A stretch of DNA of 5,713 bases from Zoogloeaceae bacterium. Its GTDB lineage: Bacteria > Pseudomonadota > Gammaproteobacteria > Burkholderiales > Rhodocyclaceae. How positions within the stretch are numbered: position 1 is the first letter of the stretch; every line of letters begins with the position of its first letter. The DNA is taken from positions 1 through 5,713 of the forward strand of contig JAIRZG010000143.1 of assembly GCA_031267345.1 (NCBI GenBank), read 5' to 3'. Under the pieces are notes generated by a model, which saw nothing but the letters and a program-made list of their open reading frames with translations, was not told the DNA's origin and ran no database searches. Below are positions 1 through 5,713 of the stretch, piece by piece. A program made the translations under genes and the position numbers.

Positions 1-136
1 GCGCCGCCCGCATTTTTATGATAAACACGTTCATGCAATCGCCCTGGTTCAGGCAGCGGGAAAGGCAGCGAATGGCCTGACGCTATCGTAAAATCCCCGT
101 TTGCCTTTGCTTTTCCGAAAATTCCGGACATCCGCC
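1..136. other. Non-coding leader upstream of hrpA
   Basis: No coding region is supported here. On the + strand, TATGAT at 17-22 and TAAAAT at 89-94 each match the sigma-70 -10 consensus at five of six positions. The first would have its -35 outside the window, and the second has no convincing -35 at 16-18 bases upstream. Either could drive hrpA. On the minus strand an ATG at 13-11 opens a reading frame that runs off the left edge, but there is no Shine-Dalgarno sequence before it and only four codons are visible, so I do not call a gene. Confidence 0.4.
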
Positions 137-3100
137 ATGCCCCCTCGACCGCCACGCGCCGCCGCCCTCCTGTTCGATGATTGTCTGAGCCGCGACCGTC
201 CGCGACTGCTGGCTTTGCGACAGAAAGGCGGAGCGGCGTTTTCCGGCTTGCTGGAAAAATCGCGCGCGGCCTGCGCGGCGCGGTTAAAGGCGTTGCCGCA
301 GCCGGAATTTGCGGGCAATTTGCCGGTATATGAAAAGCGCGGCGAGATTGCGGACCTGATCGCGGCGCATCCGGTGGTCATCGTCTGCGGTGAGACGGGT
401 TCCGGCAAGACGACGCAGTTGCCGAAAATTTGTCTGCAACTGGGGCGCGGCGCGGCGGGCTTAATCGGGCATACGCAGCCCCGGCGGCTGGCGGCGCGTT
501 CAGTGGCTTCCCGTCTGGCGCAAGAATTGCGGACGCAGGTTGGCGCGGGCGTTGGCCTCAAAATCCGTTTTCAGGATAAAACGTCGCCGGAGAGCTGGGT
601 CAAGCTGATGACAGATGGCATTTTATTGGCGGAAACCCAAGGCGATCCGCTGCTTACCGCCTACGATACCATCATCATCGACGAAGCGCACGAGCGCAGT
701 CTCAATATTGACTTTCTGCTCGGCTACCTGAAGGAAATCCTGCCGCGCCGTCCCGATTTAAAACTGCTGATTACCTCCGCCACCATTGACGCGGAACGTT
801 TTGCCCGCCATTTCGGCAGCGCGGACAAGCCCGCGCCGGTCATCGAGGTTTCCGGACGACTCTATCCAGTGGAAGTGCGCTACCGCCCGGTCAACGTCGA
901 GGAAGAGGATGACGAACGCGATTTGTTCGCCGCCATCGTCGATGCCTGCGACGAGTTGGCGCGTCTGGGCGCGGGCGACATCCTGGTCTTTTTGCCGGGC
1001 GAGCGGGAAATCCGCGAAGCGACGGAAGCCTTACGCAAACATCATCGAGAACATACGGAAATCCTGCCGCTTTTTTCCCGTCTTTCCGCCGCTGAGCAGG
1101 ATCGCATTTTTCGACCTTCCGGCGCGCGGCGCATCGTGTTGTCCACCAATGTGGCGGAAACCTCGCTCACCGTGCCCGGCATTCGTTATGTGGTGGATAG
1201 CGGCCTGGCGCGAATCAAGCGTTATTCCTGGAAAAACAAGGTCGAGCAGTTGCGGGTGGAAAAAATCAGTCAGGCGGCGGCGCGACAGCGGGCAGGACGA
1301 TGCGGGCGGGTGGCGGCGGGCGTATGTGTGCGTCTTTACGACGAAGCGGATTTTCTGGCGCGTCCGGCCTTCACCGATCCGGAAATTCTGCGTTCCTCGC
1401 TGGCAGGCGTCATCCTGCGCATGAAATCCCTGCATCTGACCGAGGTGGCGCAGTTCCCCTTTCTGGAAGCGCCAAAGGAAGTCGCCATCAACGATGGCTA
1501 CAGCCTCTTGCGCGAACTGGGCGCGCTGGATATGGAACGGCGTTTGACCGAAACGGGCAAAACGCTGGCAAAGTTGCCGCTCGATCCGCGCATCGCCCGC
1601 ATGTTGGCGGCGGCAAAGGAACGCGGCTGTCTCGCGGAAATGCTGATCATCGCCGCCGCGCTCTCCACGCAGGATCCGCGCGAACGCCCGCAGGACAAAC
1701 AACAGGCGGCGGATGAAGCGCATCGGCGCATCCTCTTTCCGGCGGGCAAGGCGGAACAGTCGGAATTTTTGGGCTGGCTCAAACTCTGGACGTGGCACAC
1801 GCAGGAAATCGAACACAAGAAATCCAACAAAAAACTGCTCGAACACTGCCACGCGCATTTTCTCTCCTACCTGCGGATGCGCGAATGGCGGGAAACGCAC
1901 AGCCAGTTGCGCGCGCTGGTCGCGGAAATGGGCTGGCGGGAAAACGAACTGCCCGCCGATTACGCCGCCCTGCACAAGGCGCTGCTCGCCGGACTGCTCG
2001 GCAACCTGGGCTGCAAGGCGGATGAGAGTGGGCATTATCTGGGCGCGCGCGGCATCCGCTTTCTGGCGCATCCGGGGTCGCTGCTGCACAAACGGGCGGG
2101 CAAGTGGATACTGGCGGCGGAAATTACCGAAACCACCCGCCTCTATGGTCGCTGCGTCGCAAATATCGAAGCGGAATGGCTGGAAGAAGTCGGCGCGCAT
2201 CTGGTCAAAAAAAGTTACTTTGACCCGCATTGGGAAAAGAAGGCCATGCAGGTCGCCGCCTGGGAGCGCGTCACGCTCTATGGCGTGGTCATTCACCCGA
2301 AACGTCGGGTGCATTATGGCCCCATGAACCCCGCCGAAGGGCGGGCGATTTTTATCCGACAGGCATTGGTCGGCGGCGAAGTGGAAGAAAGCTATGCCCG
2401 CCGCTGGTCTTTCTGGCGACACAACCAGAAACTGATCCGCGACATCGAACAACTGGAGCACAAACAGCGGCGGCAGGATGTGCTGGTCGATGACGAACTG
2501 ATCGTCGCCTTCTATGACAGCCTGATCCCCGAAGGCATACACAACGGCGCGAGCTTCGACCACTGGCGTCGGGAGGCGGAGCGGGAAAACGCAAAACTGC
2601 TCTACCTGCAACGCGGCGACCTGATGCGCCATCAGGCGGCGGGCGTCACCACCGAAGCCTTTCCGCACCGTCTCACGCTGGCGGGCGTCGATTATCCGCT
2701 CGCCTACCATTTCGAGCCGGGCAACCCTAGGGATGGCGTCACCCTCACCGTGCCGCTCGCGCAGTTGAACCCGCTGCCCGCGCCCCGTCTGGAATGGCTG
2801 ACGCCGGGACTTCTGAAAGAAAAGCTCATCGCGCTCATCAAGACCCTGCCGCAAAAAATCCGCGCCAAACTCGTCCCCGCGCCGGACTTTGTGGACAGCT
2901 TCATCGCCGCCCTCGACGGCGATGAACAACGCATGGGCATGGGTATCCTCCCGCCACTGATCGACTTCATCCACACGGAGCGCGGCCTGAACGCCCGTGG
3001 CTGGACAGTCACGCCGGACGCCTTTCGCGTGGATGCCCTGCCCGCCCATTTTTTCATGAACCTCAAACTGGTCGACGAACACGGCAGACAACTGGACATG

Positions 3101-4054
3101 CGCCGCAACCTCGGCGAACTGAAAGCGGAATGGGGCAGCGAAGCCCGCCAGAGTTTTGCCAAACTGCATGAAATGCCCGCTGTCTACGAGGGACTGACCG
3201 ACTGGACTTTCGGCGAACTGCCGGAACGGATGGAAATTTCGCAAGGCAAAGAGCGCGTCATCGGTTATCCGGCGCTCATGGATGACGGCGATTCCGTTCG
3301 CCTCCAGGTTTTTGACGATCCGGAAGAAGCCCGTCGCCGCCACGCGCGCGGCCTCACGCGCCTCTTCCTGCTGCAATTTGCCGAACAGCGCAAATACCTG
3401 GAAAAAAACCTGCCCGATTTTTCCCGCATGGCGATGCAATACATGCGTCTGGGCACGGCGGACGAACTCAAAACGCAACTCCTGACCCTGATTTTCGCCC
3501 GCGCCTGTCTGGGGGAAGAAAGCAGCGCCTGGCCGCGCAACGCCGCCGATTTTCAATCCCGCGTCACGGCGGCGCGTCCGCGCGTCGGTCTGCTGGCGCA
3601 GGAAATCACCCGTCTGGCGGGACAGACGCTTGCCGAATGGCAAACGCTCCAGAAAAAACTCCCCGCCTGCAAAGCCTGGCCTGCCGCCGTCGCCGACATT
3701 GAAGCGCAGGTCGAACGCCTGATGACAAAAACCTTCCTCACCGACACCCCTTTCGAGCGCCTGCAACATTTCCCGCGCTATCTGAAAGCCGCGCAACTCC
3801 GGCTGGAAAAACTCAAAACCGACGCCGCCCGCGACGCCCGCCGCATGACCGAATACCAACCCCTGTGGACGCAATACGAACGACAAATCCGGCAATCCGC
3901 CCGCCAGAACCACAACAAGCACAGCAAGGAACTGGAACAATTCCGCTGGCTGATGGAAGAACTGCGCGTCAGCCTGTTCGCCCAGGAACTCAAAACCCCC
4001 GTGCCGGTATCGGTAAAAAGATTGCAGAAAATGTGGGAAACAGGGATCAGATGA
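137..4054 (+). CDS. hrpA: ATP-dependent RNA helicase HrpA (DEAH box)
   Basis: DEAH/RHA-family superfamily 2 RNA helicase, 1305 aa, close to the roughly 1300 aa of E. coli HrpA, and intact. Numbering from the ATG at 137, helicase motifs appear in order: I GETGSGKTT (85-93), Ia TQPRRLAARS (113-122), Ib TDGILL (159-164), II DEAH (182-185), III SAT (214-216), IV ILVFLPG (282-288), V STNVAETSLT (336-345) and VI QRAGRCGR (384-391). A winged-helix/HA2 region (about 425-540) and an OB-fold region (about 610-690) follow. The HrpA-specific C-terminal region (DUF3418, about 705-1290) ends in a charged helical stretch. Known for the family: cytoplasmic, ATP-driven remodelling of RNA, implicated in mRNA processing and in rescue of stalled or collided ribosomes. 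The frame also opens at a TTG at 101, but the ATG has a weak GGA eight bases upstream, and the N-terminal SRDRPRLLALR stretch resembles the start of E. coli HrpA, so 137 is preferred. Converges with the cyclase gene. Confidence 0.96.
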   Translation: MPPRPPRAAALLFDDCLSRDRPRLLALRQKGGAAFSGLLEKSRAACAARLKALPQPEFAGNLPVYEKRGEIADLIAAHPVVIVCGETGSGKTTQLPKICLQLGRGAAGLIGHTQPRRLAARSVASRLAQELRTQVGAGVGLKIRFQDKTSPESWVKLMTDGILLAETQGDPLLTAYDTIIIDEAHERSLNIDFLLGYLKEILPRRPDLKLLITSATIDAERFARHFGSADKPAPVIEVSGRLYPVEVRYRPVNVEEEDDERDLFAAIVDACDELARLGAGDILVFLPGEREIREATEALRKHHREHTEILPLFSRLSAAEQDRIFRPSGARRIVLSTNVAETSLTVPGIRYVVDSGLARIKRYSWKNKVEQLRVEKISQAAARQRAGRCGRVAAGVCVRLYDEADFLARPAFTDPEILRSSLAGVILRMKSLHLTEVAQFPFLEAPKEVAINDGYSLLRELGALDMERRLTETGKTLAKLPLDPRIARMLAAAKERGCLAEMLIIAAALSTQDPRERPQDKQQAADEAHRRILFPAGKAEQSEFLGWLKLWTWHTQEIEHKKSNKKLLEHCHAHFLSYLRMREWRETHSQLRALVAEMGWRENELPADYAALHKALLAGLLGNLGCKADESGHYLGARGIRFLAHPGSLLHKRAGKWILAAEITETTRLYGRCVANIEAEWLEEVGAHLVKKSYFDPHWEKKAMQVAAWERVTLYGVVIHPKRRVHYGPMNPAEGRAIFIRQALVGGEVEESYARRWSFWRHNQKLIRDIEQLEHKQRRQDVLVDDELIVAFYDSLIPEGIHNGASFDHWRREAERENAKLLYLQRGDLMRHQAAGVTTEAFPHRLTLAGVDYPLAYHFEPGNPRDGVTLTVPLAQLNPLPAPRLEWLTPGLLKEKLIALIKTLPQKIRAKLVPAPDFVDSFIAALDGDEQRMGMGILPPLIDFIHTERGLNARGWTVTPDAFRVDALPAHFFMNLKLVDEHGRQLDMRRNLGELKAEWGSEARQSFAKLHEMPAVYEGLTDWTFGELPERMEISQGKERVIGYPALMDDGDSVRLQVFDDPEEARRRHARGLTRLFLLQFAEQRKYLEKNLPDFSRMAMQYMRLGTADELKTQLLTLIFARACLGEESSAWPRNAADFQSRVTAARPRVGLLAQEITRLAGQTLAEWQTLQKKLPACKAWPAAVADIEAQVERLMTKTFLTDTPFERLQHFPRYLKAAQLRLEKLKTDAARDARRMTEYQPLWTQYERQIRQSARQNHNKHSKELEQFRWLMEELRVSLFAQELKTPVPVSVKRLQKMWETGIR

Positions 4055-4082
4055 CCGGGATCAGCGGCATGGACTGGATTGA

Positions 4083-4098
4083 ACAGGGGTTTTCCTGT
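4083..4098. terminator. Weak hairpin between convergent gene ends
   Basis: ACAGG (4083-4087) pairs with CCTGT (4094-4098) around a six-base loop, GGTTTT. It is the only evident dyad in the 43-base gap between the two converging stop codons, and its right arm touches the first base of the cyclase stop codon (TCA on the + strand at 4098-4100). There is no U-tract after the stem on either strand, so a classical intrinsic terminator is not well supported. The position alone suggests a role in ending either transcript. Confidence 0.2.
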
Positions 4099-5297
4099 CA
4101 CCCCATATCGCCGCGATATTCCACGACCCGGTTGCGACCGCCGTTTTTGGCCGCGTACAGGGCCATATCCGCTTTTTCGAGGTAATCTTCCAGCATGTCG
4201 CCCCGGTCGGGATGTCCCTCATGCACGCCAATGCTGACGGTAAAGATAAAATCGGGATATTCGGCAAAGCGGGTGTTCGCCACTTCATCCATGATGCGGG
4301 TCGTAATCTGCGCGGTTTCTCCCGGCATGACATCGTGTAACAACACGACAAACTCATCGCCACCATAGCGACAGGGAAAATCACTGGAACCCAGGCTTCT
4401 GCGACTGCGGATAAATCGCGCAACCTTCAACAGGATTGCGTCGCCAAAGGCGTGACCATAACGGTCATTGATTGCCTTGAAATAATCAATGTCCAGAAAC
4501 AGGATGCTCAAGGCCGAATGCGTTTGTTTGCTCTGCTCGAACATTCGCGTCGCCTGTTTGGAAAAATTGCGCCGATTGGGAAGCCCGGTCAAATAATCGG
4601 TCGTCGCCAATGCTGAAGTAATCTCGTCGGATTTTTCCTTGATCAACAGCAAAAAGGCGGAAAGACCAAACACCAGCAGCAGAATCAAGGAGATGAAGGT
4701 CAGGGATTGCACCAGGGCATTGCTGACTACCGTAATATCATGGAACAGCGCATAGAACGCGTGTGGAATGAGCAGGACAGTGAACAAAAGATAAAAAGTT
4801 CCCACCGTGATTTTCAGGGCGCTGGCCGGTTTCGCGGTCAATAGCCGGACACTGGGAATGGCCATGATCAGGAAAACGCCCAGAGAGGCGCTGACAACAC
4901 GAATGGAAGAGTCCGGATAAGCAAACCCGATGCCGTTGAACAACAACAACGATACCCCCAACACGCCCGCAAGCAATAAACACAAGCGCCGCTCAACCGC
5001 CTGAATGATGATCAGCAAAGACAGGGATTCCAGACAAAAACCCGTCAGCAACAGACTGTTGCCAACATTGACAGAAACAATATTCGGCAGGGAACCGCGA
5101 AAGAAAAGACAGAAGTAAGCCGCCGCCTGAGCCAGCCTGGCAATGCTGGAACAGGAAAAAAGAAAACGGTTCCGCAAATCCGGAATGAAAAGCCGATAGG
5201 ATAAAATAAGCGCCACAGAAGCCACATTGCCCCAGAACAACACGGCAATCAGGGTTTTGACTTCCATGTCAACCAGCGCATGGAGCATCTCAAACAT
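4098..5297 (-). CDS. Membrane-bound GGDEF diguanylate cyclase (putative)
   Basis: Putative diguanylate cyclase, 399 aa, expected to make c-di-GMP from two GTP at the inner face of the cytoplasmic membrane. The N-terminal half is hydrophobic with about seven likely membrane helices (roughly 14-35, 47-67, 78-99, 104-123, 134-151, 162-183, 195-219), which I cannot match to a named sensor domain such as MASE or MHYT. A GGDEF domain follows: DYLTGLPNRR (234-243), metal-site D269 in LDIDYFK, NDRYGHAFGD (277-286), the signature GGDEF (312-316) and the terminal KADMALYAAKNGGRNRV block (375-391). All catalytic landmarks are intact, so activity is likely. The inhibitory I-site RxxD, expected five residues before GGDEF, reads GSSD (303-306) and lacks the arginine. 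There is no EAL or HD-GYP domain. The frame also opens at a TTG at 5300, but the ATG at 5297 sits seven bases after a strong GGGAGGG and is preferred; ATGs at codons 4 and 11 are less likely. Divergent from queF. The signal sensed is unknown. Confidence 0.92.
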   Translation of the reverse strand: MFEMLHALVDMEVKTLIAVLFWGNVASVALILSYRLFIPDLRNRFLFSCSSIARLAQAAAYFCLFFRGSLPNIVSVNVGNSLLLTGFCLESLSLLIIIQAVERRLCLLLAGVLGVSLLLFNGIGFAYPDSSIRVVSASLGVFLIMAIPSVRLLTAKPASALKITVGTFYLLFTVLLIPHAFYALFHDITVVSNALVQSLTFISLILLLVFGLSAFLLLIKEKSDEITSALATTDYLTGLPNRRNFSKQATRMFEQSKQTHSALSILFLDIDYFKAINDRYGHAFGDAILLKVARFIRSRRSLGSSDFPCRYGGDEFVVLLHDVMPGETAQITTRIMDEVANTRFAEYPDFIFTVSIGVHEGHPDRGDMLEDYLEKADMALYAAKNGGRNRVVEYRGDMG

Positions 5298-5304
5298 CAA
5301 CCGT

Positions 5305-5311
5305 CCCTCCC
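5305..5311 (-). promoter_or_regulatory. Ribosome binding site of the GGDEF gene
   Basis: Reads GGGAGGG on the minus strand, seven bases before the ATG at 5297 and only four before the in-frame TTG at 5300. The spacing decides the start in favour of the ATG. Just upstream in the mRNA, positions 5322-5311 can fold into a small stem with a UUCG loop (arms CGCU and GGCG, the closing pair being U-G) that abuts the site and shares its first G. Confidence 0.7.
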
Positions 5312-5354
5312 GCCCGAAAGCGCACCATTCAGACTATGACAGGACACCAGGCCG

Positions 5355-5380
5355 TTTTCAACCACAGGCGCATATATAAT
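5355..5380 (+). promoter_or_regulatory. Candidate sigma-70 promoter for queF
   Basis: TATAAT at 5375-5380 is a perfect -10 hexamer in otherwise GC-rich DNA. The -35 is poor: TTTTCA (5355-5360) is the nearest resemblance but leaves only 14 bases of spacer, and there is no extended -10 TG. Transcription would start near 5387 and give queF a leader of about 135 bases. The box lies in the loop of a dyad formed by CAGGC (5365-5369) with GCCTG (5388-5392) and GCAT (5370-5373) with ATGC (5379-5382). Confidence 0.4.
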
Positions 5381-5401
5381 GCCGGAGGCCTGAAACGCCG
5401 G

Positions 5402-5411
5402 ATTCCGGAAT
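5402..5411. promoter_or_regulatory. Palindrome ATTCCGGAAT, possible operator
   Basis: A perfect 10-base palindrome lying between the two candidate -10 boxes of the spacer, about 15 bases after the predicted + strand start. It also provides one arm of a CCGG-ATT-CCGG hairpin (5398-5408). The location suits a shared regulatory site, but no known operator is recognised. Confidence 0.25.
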
Positions 5412-5446
5412 TGCGCCCGAAAGCGGCCTCAGTCTCGTTGCGACAA

Positions 5447-5475
5447 AGTATAGCGCGCAACAACAAGGTTGTCTC
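5447..5475 (-). promoter_or_regulatory. Candidate sigma-70 promoter for the GGDEF gene
   Basis: On the minus strand, GAGACA (5475-5470, four of six matches to TTGACA) is followed after 17 bases by TATACT (5452-5447, five of six matches to TATAAT). The predicted start is near 5440, giving a leader of about 140 bases before the ATG at 5297. The -35/-10 spacer is largely filled by the inverted repeat at 5455-5483. Confidence 0.4.
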
Positions 5476-5483
5476 CATTGCGC
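5455..5483. repeat. Bulged inverted repeat in queF leader / GGDEF promoter
   Basis: GCGCAA (5455-5460) pairs with TTGCGC (5478-5483), and the adjoining CAAC (5461-5464) pairs with GTTG (5468-5471) around an AAG loop. This gives ten base pairs with a single six-base bulge, TCTCCA (5472-5477). On DNA it overlaps the -35 and spacer of the candidate minus-strand promoter. As RNA it would sit in the queF leader, 40-68 bases before the ATG. The right arm overlaps copy 3 of the repeated motif. It has no following U-tract, so it is not an intrinsic terminator. Confidence 0.45.
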
Positions 5484-5522
5484 CGAAAGCGTAAGCTCCA
5501 TGTTTTCATTCACCGTTTTGTC

Positions 5523-5713
5523 ATGAGCACGCGCCCTTGCAGGATTCTGGAAACCTTTTCCAACCCCGCGCCGGAACGGGATTTTCATGTGCATCTGCAG
5601 ATTCCCGAATTCACCTGTCTGTGTCCCAAAACCGGTCAGCCGGATTTTGCGACCCTGTTGCTGGATTACATTCCCGATCGGCTTTGCGTGGAGTTGAAAA
5701 GCCTGAAGCTCTA
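5523..5713 (+). CDS. queF: NADPH-dependent 7-cyano-7-deazaguanine reductase QueF, 5' part
   Basis: The first 63 codons plus two bases are present; the gene runs off the right edge. QueF reduces the nitrile of preQ0 to the amine preQ1 with two NADPH, in the cytoplasmic queuosine pathway for tRNA wobble modification. The block EFTCLCPKTGQPDFAT (29-44) holds the cysteine expected to form the thioimide, C34, and the proton donor D41. Their spacing of seven matches C55 and D62 of the B. subtilis enzyme. The NADPH-binding QueF motif begins at E57 (ELKSLKL, 57-63), again at the family spacing. Having the catalytic cysteine and the QueF motif together in one short N-terminal stretch fits the single-domain (YkvM-like) type rather than the two-module E. 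coli type. The ATG at 5523 is chosen because short proteobacterial QueFs begin about here; an in-frame TTG at 5478 would add 15 basic residues. No Shine-Dalgarno sequence is visible. Divergent from the cyclase gene. Confidence 0.95.
   Translation, partial: MSTRPCRILETFSNPAPERDFHVHLQIPEFTCLCPKTGQPDFATLLLDYIPDRLCVELKSLKL

Larger units (their letters stand above)
5311..5491. repeat. Three copies of a CGCCCGAAAGCG motif in the spacer
   Basis: Copy 1 is CGCCCGAAAGCG at 5311-5322. Copy 2 is the identical 12-mer at 5414-5425, within ATTGCGCCCGAAAGCG (5410-5425). Copy 3 is ATTGCGCCGAAAGCG (5477-5491), which is copy 2 with one C missing. All three lie in the same orientation, with starts 103 and 67 bases apart. 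Each is a small imperfect dyad (CGC ... GCG), and as minus-strand RNA copies 1 and 2 could form a UUCG-capped stem. Copy 1 touches the cyclase ribosome binding site, and copy 3 lies just upstream of the possible minus-strand -35. The role is unknown: a protein binding site, an RNA structure, or chance in GC-rich DNA. Confidence 0.6.

Noticed and set aside
1..13. Start of a divergent gene at the left edge (minus-strand ATG at 13-11).
   Set aside because: Only four codons are visible and there is no ribosome binding site, so it cannot be supported.
49..561. A 170-codon minus-strand open frame overlapping the hrpA start.
   Set aside because: It is arginine- and serine-rich with no family resemblance, and most of it is antisense to conserved HrpA N-terminal sequence.
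1031..3940. A 969-codon open frame on the minus strand, entirely inside hrpA.
   Set aside because: It is antisense to an intact helicase with all family motifs. Its translation has no recognisable domain and is rich in F, R and Q, as expected from the complement of GC-rich coding DNA.
4043..4064. An 8-base direct repeat GGGATCAG (4043-4050 and 4057-4064) straddling the hrpA stop codon, considered as a trace of insertion or an attachment site.
   Set aside because: It is too short, and nothing lies between the copies but 6 bases of ordinary sequence. HrpA has a normal-looking C-terminus.
5387..5522. A preQ1 riboswitch in front of queF.
   Set aside because: The preQ1-I pattern, a short stem with a loop and an A-rich tail near the ribosome binding site, is not present, and the hairpins seen do not match it.
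5358..5594. A 78-codon minus-strand open frame across the spacer and the queF start.
   Set aside because: It is antisense to conserved QueF sequence and shows no recognisable domain.

Overview
The window looks like ordinary chromosomal DNA from a Gram-negative bacterium, most likely a gamma- or betaproteobacterium. The evidence is a full-length HrpA-type DEAH helicase with the long proteobacterial C-terminal extension, a membrane-anchored GGDEF protein, and a QueF of the short proteobacterial type. The hrpA gene is GC-rich, and the GGDEF gene appears less so. I see no phage, transposon, CRISPR or tRNA signal, and no sign of a mobile island.

Layout: positions 1-136 are a non-coding leader. 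An intact hrpA gene runs on the + strand (137-4054, 1305 aa). A 43-base spacer separates it from a convergent minus-strand gene (4098-5297, 399 aa) for a putative diguanylate cyclase with about seven membrane helices followed by a GGDEF domain. A 225-base spacer (5298-5522) lies between the divergent cyclase gene and the first 63 codons of queF (+ strand, from 5523), which is cut by the window edge.

Functionally, HrpA acts on RNA and ribosomes and QueF makes the queuosine precursor for tRNA, so both touch translation. The cyclase would make c-di-GMP. Nothing in the layout links the three into one operon: hrpA and the cyclase converge, and the cyclase and queF diverge.

The least explained DNA is the cyclase/queF spacer. 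It holds a perfect TATAAT box on the + strand and a TATACT box with a possible -35 element on the minus strand. These are placed so that the two transcripts would overlap at their 5' ends. It also holds a motif present three times (core CGCCCGAAAGCG), a 10-base palindrome and several hairpins. I did not find evidence for a new multi-gene system. The best leads are this spacer and the uncharacterised sensor half of the cyclase, which also lacks the standard inhibitory I-site.
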